Part shown: in pieces, positions 43,090 to 50,765 of the stretch
How the letters are laid out: the number at the start of each line of letters is the position of its first letter
Numbering within the stretch: the first letter of the stretch is position 1
Source of the DNA: Pseudoalteromonas gelatinilytica
GTDB lineage: Bacteria; Pseudomonadota; Gammaproteobacteria; Enterobacterales; Alteromonadaceae
Reading direction: 5' to 3'
DNA length: 64,000 bases
Assembly (NCBI RefSeq): GCF_001641615.1
Contig: NZ_LRRU01000020.1
Location: 62,001-126,000 of the forward strand
The notes under the pieces: model-generated
Database searches by the model: none
Seen by the model: only the letters and a program-made list of their open reading frames with translations
Told to the model about the DNA's origin: nothing
Position numbers and translations under genes: made by a program

Positions 43090-44802
43090 CTAATCGTTTG
43101 GTGATTTTAATTCTAAATTTCCAATCTTTATATTCTTCCACTTGGGTTTAACCGTTTCGATTTGACCACTTTTGATTAATTCTTTGATGTAGTTATCTTT
43201 ACCAGAGTTAGATGTAGTCATGTATTTTGCAACCCATTGTCCATGTTCTATCACCCACATATCTGCATTTGTTAATTCGTTACTCTCTTCAATTGCAATA
43301 AACTCAGGCTTGGTATCATCATCTAAATCTATTGCAATTAAGTAATAATCTTTCGTTTGATAAATAGACCACTCATATTGTGTTTCTCTTTCGTAAAAAC
43401 TCTTTACGAGATCGGCAGGTATACTTTCCTTGCTTGGCCAGTAAGTTATCAAACTTTCAAAGTTGGTAAATGATCTGTTTTTGTTGGCAAGTTTATGATT
43501 TATATACATACGTTCAATAATTGCAATGTGCTCTTTAGGTAGAGTCTTTGATTCATTAATGAGTGTTTGCAGTTTTAAGTAGCCCTGACGACCTAGTGCA
43601 TACCCAAAATAATAATAATCAAACTCTTCGAAATTGACTTTACCTTCATCTAAACGAGCGATTTGGCTATTCGCAGAGATTTGCTGAAAATTTAAAACAG
43701 GGGAGTTTACTAATAGCATAAGAGTGAGAACAATAAAGCCCATTGCAATGTTTACTGAGCCTAGAGTTTCTAACCATGCGTCTCTTTTTTTTATAATGCC
43801 TATCAAGTAACCAAAGGAGAAGCTAGTAAGAACAGACCAGACTAAAATAGCCCAACATCTATCAACAGTTAAGCCATATTGTTCGATTCTAAGCCAAATT
43901 CCGTAAGCAGAAATTAGACTGTAAATGGGTAGTAGCGCAACACCTATAAAAATAAGGCGGTGAATAAGTAGACTATAGGGCTTATGCCCTGATCCGTACT
44001 GATATACCGCATTTACGCAGAAAAGAGTAAGCGCTTGTAACCACAAAATCAATAAACTACCAGAACCGGTTTTCCATAAAGAACTCAATCCAGTAAAAGG
44101 CAGGGTAACTAAAAACCCTAAAGAGATAACTGTAAGCGTAGGCAGCATAAAGTTAAGTAAAGTTTGTAGCATCGTAGAAACAGTTTCGACGGTATGTATT
44201 ATTTTTCTAAAAATGAAGACCGCAAAGCCAAATGCAATATTAAGTACAGGAATGACAAACCAATCTTTTTCTAAAAGCTCCTTGAAAAAATTAATTTCAA
44301 GCACCGCAAATAAACTAGCACCTAAATTTAAAATTCCCCAAAGTGCTCCAATGAATAGGCAGCTAAAAGAGAAAACAATGAAGTTTTGCCAAGAGAGCTC
44401 AACTAACGAGCTGTAACCAAATTTCTTATTATCGATGTATTGTTGTACATACATAAGTACTTTAAAACAGGCAATTAAAGCTGTAAAAATAAACACTGAA
44501 ATAATATTGCTATTGTTTATAAATGCTTTTGGTTCTTGTTGAAAGCCTACATAAGCACCTAAAAGGGATAAAGTAATTGAGAATGGCAGTAAAAATTTTA
44601 TTGTATCTTTTAAATTTGTCTTGGTAATACATAGAGAAACTAAAAGAGGAAAGCTTATAAAAAAAGTTACTAATGAAAATAACCAAACAGGGCTTGTTCC
44701 GGGCCAAAATTCATTTTCAGCACTACGATAAAGCAACGTAAGAACTATACTTTGAATAAGTGAGAACGAAATTATAAGGCGTTTGGGTAAGTGAGTATCC
44801 AT
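43090..44802 (-). CDS. DUF4153-like polytopic membrane protein
   Basis: 570 aa. The first about 370 residues contain around eleven hydrophobic helices. The C-terminal about 200 residues are soluble, with YYYFGYALGRQGYLKLQTLI and DDDTKPEFIAIEE. The architecture matches DUF4153 proteins; no biochemical role is known. It follows the lipoprotein gene starting at 45348 on the same strand (21-bp gap), so the two may work together. Confidence 0.75.
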   Translation of the reverse strand: MDTHLPKRLIISFSLIQSIVLTLLYRSAENEFWPGTSPVWLFSLVTFFISFPLLVSLCITKTNLKDTIKFLLPFSITLSLLGAYVGFQQEPKAFINNSNIISVFIFTALIACFKVLMYVQQYIDNKKFGYSSLVELSWQNFIVFSFSCLFIGALWGILNLGASLFAVLEINFFKELLEKDWFVIPVLNIAFGFAVFIFRKIIHTVETVSTMLQTLLNFMLPTLTVISLGFLVTLPFTGLSSLWKTGSGSLLILWLQALTLFCVNAVYQYGSGHKPYSLLIHRLIFIGVALLPIYSLISAYGIWLRIEQYGLTVDRCWAILVWSVLTSFSFGYLIGIIKKRDAWLETLGSVNIAMGFIVLTLMLLVNSPVLNFQQISANSQIARLDEGKVNFEEFDYYYFGYALGRQGYLKLQTLINESKTLPKEHIAIIERMYINHKLANKNRSFTNFESLITYWPSKESIPADLVKSFYERETQYEWSIYQTKDYYLIAIDLDDDTKPEFIAIEESNELTNADMWVIEHGQWVAKYMTTSNSGKDNYIKELIKSGQIETVKPKWKNIKIGNLELKSPND

Positions 44803-44823
44803 AGTTTTCTTTATTATAAGTTT

Positions 44824-45348
44824 TTAAAAATGTGCATTTTCGAGTACATCAGAGACAAATTTTGCTGCCTCGCTATATGTTCTACCACCCAAGTTTCCGT
44901 GGCTACCTTCGGGTGACCAGCTACCAACAACACCAATGACAGGATCATCGTCGCCAAAGCTCATTGTCTTCTCGTAAGTATAAAACTTAAACCCATCGTT
45001 AGATTTTAATATTAAAACAAAAAAACAGTTTGCCATGGCAATTGGTTTTGGGAATTTAATTAACACAGCGTCTTCTAACACTTCACTACTAATGCCGTTT
45101 GCATATTCAATCGAGATAATATCTGTTGCTACTGTTTTTAAATGACTCAAGTCACCTTTTAACAGGTCATCATAAAATTTCCCCTCTGTTGTAAAAGTCC
45201 ATTCGGGGAGAATTTTATGTTGAAAGAAATAAATCTTTTGAGACTTAGGTACTTCTGTGGTTTGCAGCGGTTTTGTTGATAAGTCTTGCTCGGGAGTAGA
45301 ATTACAACCACACAGAAAAACAATAAAAAATAGTAAATATACTTTCAA
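44824..45348 (-). CDS. Hypothetical lipoprotein, TTG start
   Basis: 174 aa starting at TTG 45348. That codon is preceded by AAAGGAG at ideal spacing and yields MKVYLLFFIVFLCGC, a textbook lipoprotein signal; the longer frame from 45378 would bury it. The mature domain includes IYFFQHKILPEWTFTTEGKFYDD and a Gly-rich GGRTYSEAAKFV tail. No family recognised. Likely co-transcribed with the DUF4153 gene. Confidence 0.7.
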   Translation of the reverse strand: MKVYLLFFIVFLCGCNSTPEQDLSTKPLQTTEVPKSQKIYFFQHKILPEWTFTTEGKFYDDLLKGDLSHLKTVATDIISIEYANGISSEVLEDAVLIKFPKPIAMANCFFVLILKSNDGFKFYTYEKTMSFGDDDPVIGVVGSWSPEGSHGNLGGRTYSEAAKFVSDVLENAHF

Positions 45349-45551
45349 AATAACTCCTTTTAATAAGCTGTACGTCAAAGGCTTAAGTTTATTGTTTGTT
45401 ACTGGAAAATTAATTTTTATTAAGCTGTTCCCATATTTCCACTACAAACATCTAAAGTAAACAGGTAATTGAAGTAACTGAAAATATTTAACTAAATTCA
45501 GATTATTAGGCAATGAAACTCAATAATACAGTGCATGTATTGCAACAGTAG

Positions 45552-45863
45552 AGCAGCACATTGGCTATTTTCAACAAGGACTTGCTCAAGAATATAGATA
45601 ATGTCGTTGATATATTTCTATTCGCCTGCGAGCCACTGCGCCACCAAGGTGAGTATGACTTTGCAAATAGCGACTTACCAAAACGCATTAAAGAACTTGG
45701 CCTTAAAATGAGCACCGCTTCAGAGCATTGGCACGCACCACCGGTAGATGCCTTGTTCGTTCACAGAAAACTAGCAGGCCTGTTTTTAATCGCCGTAAAG
45801 CTAGGCGCAAAAGTGAATGTGAACAGTATTTTTAAGGAGTTTGAAGTACAGATGGATAAATAA
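45552..45863 (+). pseudogene. 3' remnant of an AarF/UbiB (ABC1) kinase-like gene
   Basis: About 103 codons are open from 45552, after an in-frame TAG at 45549, to TAA at 45863. The segment HWHAPPVDALFVHRKLAGLFLIAVKLGAKVNV matches the conserved C-terminal end of ABC1/AarF-type atypical kinases, normally about 430-550 aa long. All kinase motifs are missing and no ribosome site precedes it, so it reads as a truncated gene at the edge of the cassette array. Confidence 0.7.
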
Positions 45864-46004
45864 TTGAAAGGAGTTTGGGGTAACTTATTTTTGCCCCAGG
45901 ATGAACGACGAGCGCATTTTCTGAATATCTTTAAGTACTAATAGAAAAATTAGAGTTGGCGATGCTTTAAGTTATTTGTTACTAATAGACTTATTTATAC
46001 ATGC

Positions 46005-46056
46005 GCGTAACATCGGCAGAAAGATACGGGACGAGCGCACTATAAAATTGTTATGT
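46005..46056 (+). repeat. Short attC-like site (copy A)
   Basis: Starts with GCGTAAC (46005-46011), ends in the core GTTATGT (46050-46056), about 52 bp. The last 43 bp share CGGYAGAAA and a TATAAAATTGTTA-like end at identical spacing with copies at 48770-48812 and 60345-60387. GTTATGT would be the 5' boundary of the following lipoprotein cassette. Confidence 0.5.
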
Positions 46057-46071
46057 GCTAGGAGGTTTCCG

Positions 46072-46425
46072 TTGCGTGTCGCTTTGCTTTTGATGTTGAT
46101 TATTCTTTTCGGATGCTCAGAGCAACAAAATATTGATATTCAAGCAATCAAAGAGGCGAAAGACGCGTGGAATGTAAAAATTGGCGCCCAACTTCAAGCA
46201 TCTACTGACTATTCTGATTTAGAAGTTTGGCTAAATGCTCATGCTATGAAAAATGATATGCAAAAAAACTTTGGTGGTGATTCAAATTCAGCCGAATTAG
46301 AGAGATTAAAAAGCAAGATAGTCCCTAATTGCTATACCAGTTTGTTTTTGCGCTTTGCAGTGAATGATTCATCCCAAGTGGCAAGTCATAAAATTAGTGC
46401 TACTCAAGTATGTAGGTATAAATAA
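46072..46425 (+). CDS. Cassette-encoded small lipoprotein, TTG start
   Basis: 117 aa starting at TTG 46072, with AGGAGG six nt upstream, giving MRVALLLMLIILFGC, a lipoprotein signal with Cys15. The remainder is a short helical domain with two more cysteines (NCYTS, QVCRYK). No family recognised. It is the first gene of the attC-flanked array: a GTTATGT core lies upstream and ACATAAA (one mismatch from its reverse complement) follows the stop. Confidence 0.65.
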   Translation: MRVALLLMLIILFGCSEQQNIDIQAIKEAKDAWNVKIGAQLQASTDYSDLEVWLNAHAMKNDMQKNFGGDSNSAELERLKSKIVPNCYTSLFLRFAVNDSSQVASHKISATQVCRYK

Positions 46426-46428
46426 AGC

Positions 46429-46527
46429 ACATAAAAACGCATCAATGAATGGACGTCTAAAGCTTGGCTAGCGCTCATTCCTCGCTAATTTTAGCAAGCT
46501 TAATCCGCTCATTATGCGGGCTTTGGC
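46429..46527 (+). repeat. attC-like integron recombination site 1 (degenerate 3' core)
   Basis: Begins with ACATAAA right after the stop codon. The internal arms AGCTTGGCTAGCG and AATTTTAGCAAGCTT match the layout of the site at 49250-49350. The 3' core GTTRRRY is lost (CTTTGGC at 46521-46527), so recombination here would be impaired. Confidence 0.6.
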
Positions 46528-46542
46528 TCTAATAGGTCGGTG

Positions 46543-46812
46543 ATGGATATACCAATTGAAGATGAATTAAAATCTATTTGTATTGAGATAGTTAACCAAG
46601 ACTACTCAACTCATCAATGGCTTGAAATAGAGTCGAGCGATATGTTTCAGTCTCCATCGTTTGTTGGTGGCTTTGACGCTGATGAAGTGGAGTTTTGCTT
46701 TAGTTATTTCGATGAGAATCGCACTGAATTTTGGTTTCAGTTTACTTTAGACCAAGCAAAGTCAATTTCAAAAGGTGAAAGCGTTAAGTTGTCAGGTTTA
46801 AAACCTGAATAA
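46543..46812 (+). CDS. Cassette-encoded small acidic hypothetical protein
   Basis: 89 aa from ATG 46543 (a GTG at 46540 is adjacent). Acidic, soluble, no signal peptide; contains WLEIESSDMF and a beta-rich FCFSYFDENRTEFWFQF segment. No family recognised. Bounded by attC-like sites 1 and 2, with no obvious promoter of its own. Confidence 0.6.
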   Translation: MDIPIEDELKSICIEIVNQDYSTHQWLEIESSDMFQSPSFVGGFDADEVEFCFSYFDENRTEFWFQFTLDQAKSISKGESVKLSGLKPE

Positions 46813-46816
46813 AAAC

Positions 46817-46918
46817 ACATAACAAGTGCCCAAACCAAAGGACGCAAAACAGCAGGCTTGTGCTTCTTCGTCGCCAATTTTAGCCTGCTATTTGTGCCGT
46901 TTACGGCAAGCGTTATAT
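46817..46918 (+). repeat. attC-like integron recombination site 2
   Basis: 102 bp from ACATAAC (46817-46823) to GTTATAT (46912-46918). Internal arms AGCAGGCT and AGCCTGCT are perfect reverse complements, with an AATTTTAGCC motif shared with other sites in the array. The bottom strand can fold into the hairpin expected of attC. Confidence 0.8.
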
Positions 46919-46931
46919 TGCAAGGGGAGCT

Positions 46932-47408
46932 ATGCGTAATCTAATCATTATTTTAGTCGCTTCGGCACTAATATCTTGCGTTGGAATTCCTGCTGAAATT
47001 TTAAAATCCAAATCAGCTGAGTATAAATTTCCTATTCTGCCTAGTACCGAAAGTACAATCGTATATCTAATATCTCCGGTTGCATACCAAGAACCGAGTG
47101 CGTACCAACAAGTAAAAGTTAACGGCATTAATAGTAAGCTATATTTTGGAGCCTACAGTTCAATTACATTAGCCGAAGATGCAACTATACAATATCGCTT
47201 CAATCACCATTCAAACTTGGTTGATGCTGGTCAATGGAATCAACTTAAAGTAGCAGCTAATAAAAATGAGCTATTTTATGTATTAAAGAATGGTTTATTT
47301 ACTCAAGTATCTAAAGAGCAAGCTGTCGCTCAAATTGTAACCATTGAATATCGGTATTGTGAATATAAACCAAAGCCTTGTGAGCCAATGGTTTACAATG
47401 CAATATAA
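46932..47408 (+). CDS. Cassette-encoded lipoprotein
   Basis: 158 aa with a lipoprotein signal (SALISC, Cys16) and a beta-rich mature domain (TIVYLISPVAYQEPSAYQQVKVNG). GGGAG lies 2 nt before the ATG. No family recognised; the layout is reminiscent of DUF2846-like lipoproteins, but this is weak. The cassette is bounded by GTTATAT (46912) and ATATAAC (47403), which are exact reverse complements. Confidence 0.7.
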   Translation: MRNLIIILVASALISCVGIPAEILKSKSAEYKFPILPSTESTIVYLISPVAYQEPSAYQQVKVNGINSKLYFGAYSSITLAEDATIQYRFNHHSNLVDAGQWNQLKVAANKNELFYVLKNGLFTQVSKEQAVAQIVTIEYRYCEYKPKPCEPMVYNAI

Positions 47409-47492
47409 CAATCGCACTAAGGGTGGACGCCAAAAGCTTGGCTGACGCTAATTTTAGCCTGCTATTTTGCGGCGGTTAGGCAAGCGTTGCTG
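47403..47492 (+). repeat. attC-like integron recombination site 3
   Basis: Begins with ATATAAC overlapping the TAA stop (47403-47409). Internal arms AAGCTTGGCT and AATTTTAGCC. Two candidate 3' cores are present: GTTAGGC (47475-47481) and GTTGCTG (47486-47492); alignment with site 2 favours the second. Confidence 0.7.
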
Positions 47493-47522
47493 TTACCCGA
47501 ATATTTTAGGAAAGGATTTATT

Positions 47523-48032
47523 ATGAGAGTTGGCTTTTTATTAATACCGTTAATTGTAAGTGGTTGTGCAGGCTTACCTAAGTATAAAGCTCCTCTAGCA
47601 AACCAGCCTACAGCGACACTAAAAATAAATCATGATTTCAATGCGCCTTTTCTTGGTTACTCTACATTTGTAAATGTTCACTCTGAAGAGGAATCATGTG
47701 GAAAATCGTTTGGTGCGGAAAGTGCAGCTCAATTAGTTATTTTGGATGACAGTAATCCTTTAATTTCGCCATTAAATCCAGATGGCGTAAATCTTGTTGC
47801 TGATAAAAAATACACCTTCATGATTATGTCTGTTGCAGGCATGAGCAATTGTACAACTTACGCTTCATTCAAGCCAAAAGCAGAGCAGAATTATGAAATA
47901 AACGTGTCGGGTAAGTTAGGTGCTTATGACTCATACTGTAAAGCTGAATTAGTCCGTATTGATGGAAAATCAAAAGAAGCTTCACCTATGCAATTCGATT
48001 ATTATGGTAATTGCAGAGAATCGAATAACTAA
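47523..48032 (+). CDS. Cassette-encoded lipoprotein
   Basis: 169 aa from ATG 47523, preceded by AGGAAAGGA. Lipoprotein signal MRVGFLLIPLIVSGC (Cys15). The mature part has four cysteines (ESCGKSFG, SNCTTYAS, DSYCKAE, GNCRES), suggesting two periplasmic disulfides. No family recognised. Lies between attC-like sites 3 and 4. Confidence 0.68.
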   Translation: MRVGFLLIPLIVSGCAGLPKYKAPLANQPTATLKINHDFNAPFLGYSTFVNVHSEEESCGKSFGAESAAQLVILDDSNPLISPLNPDGVNLVADKKYTFMIMSVAGMSNCTTYASFKPKAEQNYEINVSGKLGAYDSYCKAELVRIDGKSKEASPMQFDYYGNCRESNN

Positions 48033-48033
48033 C

Positions 48034-48081
48034 ACATAACAAGGCACTCAAGCAACGACGCAGCAGAGCTTATCGTTATGT
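48034..48081 (+). repeat. Very short attC-like site 4
   Basis: 48 bp from ACATAAC (48034-48040) to GTTATGT (48075-48081), which are exact reverse complements. The interior is only 34 bp, shorter than known compact attC sites of about 57 bp, so it may be an internal deletion derivative. Confidence 0.6.
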
Positions 48082-48093
48082 TTTAATGGAGGA

Positions 48094-48468
48094 GTGGTGG
48101 ACTTAGGAAACTGGGATAGCGCAATTATCAAAAGCCTGTCATGGGTAGCCTTAGGAATAATCGTAATAACTTCGGTTATGGCTTCACTATCTACAACCGC
48201 TAGTGATATTGCTGACTTATTTGTATCAAGTTTACTTTTTCTAGGTGTCTATTTACTTGTATCGTTGGTCGGGTGGCTATGTGTCGGCTTTCCTGTTCAT
48301 TGGGTAATTTGTAAATATGCAAATGCTTCCTTCAAGATCTATATGGTAGTTAGTATTCTAGTAAGCTTAACGTTGTATTTTGTTCAAAGTCAGGATTCTG
48401 TATTATTTGCGCTGACTGCATTGTCCCAAGCAATGATATTTAGGTTCTATGTGTATAAGAAAACCTAA
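48094..48468 (+). CDS. Cassette-encoded membrane protein
   Basis: About 124 aa, starting at GTG 48094 or 48097 close to GGAGGAG. Four hydrophobic segments (about 14-33, 43-65, 80-97, 102-118) and almost no soluble part. No family recognised. Bounded by GTTATGT upstream and ACCTAAC at its stop. Confidence 0.6.
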   Translation: MVDLGNWDSAIIKSLSWVALGIIVITSVMASLSTTASDIADLFVSSLLFLGVYLLVSLVGWLCVGFPVHWVICKYANASFKIYMVVSILVSLTLYFVQSQDSVLFALTALSQAMIFRFYVYKKT

Positions 48469-48564
48469 CAAGCTGTTTAAGCATGGGACTGCTAAAGCTT
48501 GGTTCGATTTCGCTACCTTTGCATTTTAGCCAAACATTAATCAGCCCCTAACTGGGTGTTACCA
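48463..48564 (+). repeat. attC-like integron recombination site 5
   Basis: From ACCTAAC (48463-48469, overlapping the stop) to GTTACCA (48558-48564). Internal arms AAGCTTGGTT and TTTTAGCCAAAC; the 3' part (CAGCCCCTAACTGGGTG) resembles the end of Vibrio cholerae VCR sites. Confidence 0.78.
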
Positions 48565-48769
48565 AGGCCTTTCTTTTATAGAGCCGTCCTTCGTCTGTAC
48601 ACAATTGCTTTTCTATTTCGTCAAAGAATATAGCTTTTATAGTCAGGAAAACGATCCTATAGCTCTTTCTTGTCCTAAGAAAAAGCTAAAGCTCCTGCAT
48701 TTTAGTAGTATTGGCAATTACTTAAGAAGTTTGTTACAAATGAGTCATTCAGAAAAGCGAGCGATACTG
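48565..48769. other. Gene-less cassette segment
   Basis: About 205 bp between attC-like site 5 and the short copy B site, with no open frame of useful length on either strand and no clear promoter. It is either an ORF-less cassette or the remnant of a decayed one. Confidence 0.45.
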
Positions 48770-48812
48770 TGGTAGAAAAACACCCGATTTGCTCGCTATA
48801 AACATGTTAGGT
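48770..48812 (+). repeat. Short attC-like 3' half (copy B)
   Basis: 43 bp sharing GGTAGAAAAAC and a GCTATAAACATGTTAGG-like end with copies A and C at the same spacing. Ends in GTTAGGT (48806-48812), the probable 5' boundary of the SUKH-3-like cassette. Confidence 0.5.
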
Positions 48813-48817
48813 TTTTA

Positions 48818-49255
48818 ATGGACACCGAGCAATATATTCAGAAATTGTTTGACGACTCTGGTTGGTATGAAGGAAGAAATGTAAAAGTACAAACTAATGT
48901 TTTGGATTTATTTAAGCCAGCATACAAAAACGCAATAAGAGTTCTAATAGAATACGGAGGTCTAACCGTAGGTGAAGTCGCTCCAGGTCGAGACTTTTCA
49001 GCGAGTGAAATTTGTTTTTACTCTAAAACTTTTGATTTAGGCAAAGAGTTTGATAAATATTGGACTAACATAAATAGCCTCTTCTCTGTTGCCTCAGCTC
49101 ATCGAGATCACATGCAAATAGTTGTCGATGAATTTAATAACTTTTATATCTTTACAGATCCAGATGAGCAATTATATTTCGGTGGCTCGTTTCAAGATAC
49201 AGTTAACAAAGTCTTACTTGGTATAAATTACGGAAATGCGCTAAGCAAAACCTAA
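48818..49255 (+). CDS. Cassette-encoded SUKH-3-like immunity protein
   Basis: 145 aa. The run GWYEGRNV near the N-terminus, IRVLIEYGGLTVGEV in the middle and MQIVVDEFNNFYIFTD toward the end follow the SUKH-3 pattern, a SUKH superfamily fold found in immunity proteins for polymorphic or contact-dependent toxins. No matching toxin is adjacent, so it may act as an orphan immunity gene. The cassette starts at GTTAGGT (48806) and its attC starts with ACCTAAT (49250), one mismatch from the reverse complement. Confidence 0.7.
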   Translation: MDTEQYIQKLFDDSGWYEGRNVKVQTNVLDLFKPAYKNAIRVLIEYGGLTVGEVAPGRDFSASEICFYSKTFDLGKEFDKYWTNINSLFSVASAHRDHMQIVVDEFNNFYIFTDPDEQLYFGGSFQDTVNKVLLGINYGNALSKT

Positions 49256-49350
49256 TTAAGTAATTATGAAAAGGACGCAAAACGCTTGGCTTGCGCTCCT
49301 TCGTTTCTAATTTTAGCCAAGCTTTATCCGCCCTCTATGCGGCGTTAGGG
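49250..49350 (+). repeat. attC-like integron recombination site 6
   Basis: From ACCTAAT (49250-49256) to GTTAGGG (49344-49350). Internal arms GCTTGGCT and AGCCAAGC are perfect reverse complements, and the 3' end TCCGCCCTCTATGCGGCG forms a terminal stem. Confidence 0.8.
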
Positions 49351-49363
49351 TTACAATCAGACA

Positions 49364-49822
49364 ATGAAGTGGACTGAACCTTGGGTTAAATCAATCCAAA
49401 ATCAAGAAAGATATAGTCTCATTTCAAAAGGGGTGGTAATCAGCTGCCTTATTTGGACGTTGTTTTTCGTTTTTTTGGCAGTTGTAAGTCTGTTGACTAA
49501 AGATGAGTTTATCAATCATCTGGTTAAAACTATTTGGATTGCGCCTGTAGGAGGTTTCATTTTAGCTTGGGGCATGTATACGATCAGGTGGCTGTCACCA
49601 GTTAAAATTGATTCCGGCCCCAAAGGTATTATTAGAATCAAAGCAGATAATATAACTTCGATACCTTGGAAGCTGATATCTTCGTATACGTTTATTGTTG
49701 ACGGCATAGTTTTTAAGTTTACGGATGATAGTGAAATTACATTTTTATTACCGAAAGATATAGATCGAGATCTAATATCAAAAGAACTTGAAGCACACTC
49801 AATCAAAAAAGGTGTTTTATAA
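49364..49822 (+). CDS. Cassette-encoded two-helix membrane protein
   Basis: 152 aa with two membrane helices (about 21-45 and 52-75) and a C-terminal soluble beta-rich domain (IIRIKADNITSIPWKLISS, IVFKFTDDSEITFLLP), reminiscent of PH-like or bPH domains but not assigned. Bounded by GTTAGGG (49344) and CCTTAAC (49823), one mismatch from reverse complements. Confidence 0.65.
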   Translation: MKWTEPWVKSIQNQERYSLISKGVVISCLIWTLFFVFLAVVSLLTKDEFINHLVKTIWIAPVGGFILAWGMYTIRWLSPVKIDSGPKGIIRIKADNITSIPWKLISSYTFIVDGIVFKFTDDSEITFLLPKDIDRDLISKELEAHSIKKGVL

Positions 49823-49917
49823 CCTTAACAAGGTAAATAAATCGAACAAAAAACATTAGGCTGTTTACGCTCTAAATTGCAGCCTGCAATTTTGTTCCGT
49901 TTATCGCGGCGTTAGGC
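49823..49917 (+). repeat. attC-like integron recombination site 7
   Basis: From CCTTAAC (49823-49829) to GTTAGGC (49911-49917), the canonical integron core. Internal arms TAGGCTG and CAGCCTG are complementary. Confidence 0.82.
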
Positions 49918-49928
49918 ATTAAGGAAGT

Positions 49929-50462
49929 ATGGGCGATAATATGAAGGTCGGAGACTGGGTCAGAAGCTATGGTTCAGGGATATGGAGAGTTCATCGAATT
50001 CTAGAACTCAATGATTTTGATATTCAAAGTCAAACTAACAAACCTAGAACTGTTGTTTTCTCTTCACGGTTTGTAAACGACGCTTATAAGCGATCCTTTG
50101 CAACAGAATGCTGTGATTCAGCATTTGTTTATCATTTGCAACAAGCAGAGCGAGATGAACTCGATTCATTTATCAATCAGAATATTGATTTATATACTAA
50201 ATTCAATGCTTATAAACCAAAACCCATTAACGTTATCTACAACGCAAAAATAAATATTCCAGTTTCAAAGAGTAAATCAGAGTTAGAAGATTTCTTAATT
50301 AGTTACCAATCATTATTTTTAGAGCAACTCTTTTGTCAGTTGCATTCTTCAGGTTTAGCATCAAGTGATAACAAAGGTTGGACGGCACAATTTGTAGCTA
50401 AAGATCATGAGGCTGTTGATGGTAAATTAGTGTATAGCTTTTCAACGTTATTGACGTTTTAG
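49929..50462 (+). CDS. Last cassette gene, hypothetical protein
   Basis: 177 aa, no signal peptide. The N-terminus MKVGDWVRSYGSGIWRVHRILE suggests a small SH3-like or KOW-like beta-barrel; the rest is helical. ATG 49941 is an alternative start. No family recognised. The cassette begins at GTTAGGC (49911), but no GCCTAAC or attC follows the stop; 52 bp later the tRNA-Pro fragment of the integrative element begins, so its 3' end has been replaced or deleted. Confidence 0.62.
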   Translation: MGDNMKVGDWVRSYGSGIWRVHRILELNDFDIQSQTNKPRTVVFSSRFVNDAYKRSFATECCDSAFVYHLQQAERDELDSFINQNIDLYTKFNAYKPKPINVIYNAKINIPVSKSKSELEDFLISYQSLFLEQLFCQLHSSGLASSDNKGWTAQFVAKDHEAVDGKLVYSFSTLLTF

Positions 50463-50514
50463 ATCTTATAAAAGTAAGGGTTTTATGTAAGTGTTTGATA
50501 GGGATAAGGAAAAG

Positions 50515-50560
50515 ATGGTCGGCATAGCAGGATTTGAACCTGCGACCCCTGACACCCCAT
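50515..50560 (-). repeat. Attachment site (left) of element A: tRNA-Pro 3' fragment
   Basis: Read on the minus strand it starts in an anticodon loop ATGGGGT (anticodon GGG), then a variable region, the T-arm GCAGG-TTCAAAT-CCTGC, acceptor strand TATGCCG, discriminator A and CCA. The D-arm and 5' half are absent, so it is a displaced tRNA 3' end, not a functional tRNA. Identical to 61885-61930. Confidence 0.88.
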
Positions 50561-50714
50561 AAAAATTAACTGTGTTGATACGTGTACAATCATGACCAAA
50601 TGTGACCTATCGTGAAGTATCCAAATAAAACCTAAGTTATTGCTGTTGCTAATAATTGCGCTGTAAATTATACATAGTGAAGTAACGTGATAAATCGTGA
50701 GTTAGAACTAGTTG

Positions 50715-50734
50715 GTGCGATAACTGTGCGATAA
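50715..50734 (+). repeat. Putative arm-type integrase sites (left pair)
   Basis: Two direct copies of GTGCGATAA at 50715-50723 and 50726-50734, 11 bp apart (one helical turn), just upstream of the integrase gene. The same 9-mer recurs near the right end. Confidence 0.65.
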
Positions 50735-50765
50735 ATTTTTTAACTATGTGTTGGGTGTGCGAAAA

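Noticed and set aside
46005..50462. CRISPR array
   Set aside because: Repeats are diverged, 43-126 bp long, hairpin-forming and separated by coding genes rather than by uniform spacers.
50515..50560. Functional tRNA-Pro gene
   Set aside because: Only the 3' half (anticodon loop to CCA) is present; no D-arm or 5' acceptor strand lies beside it. The same holds for 61885-61930.
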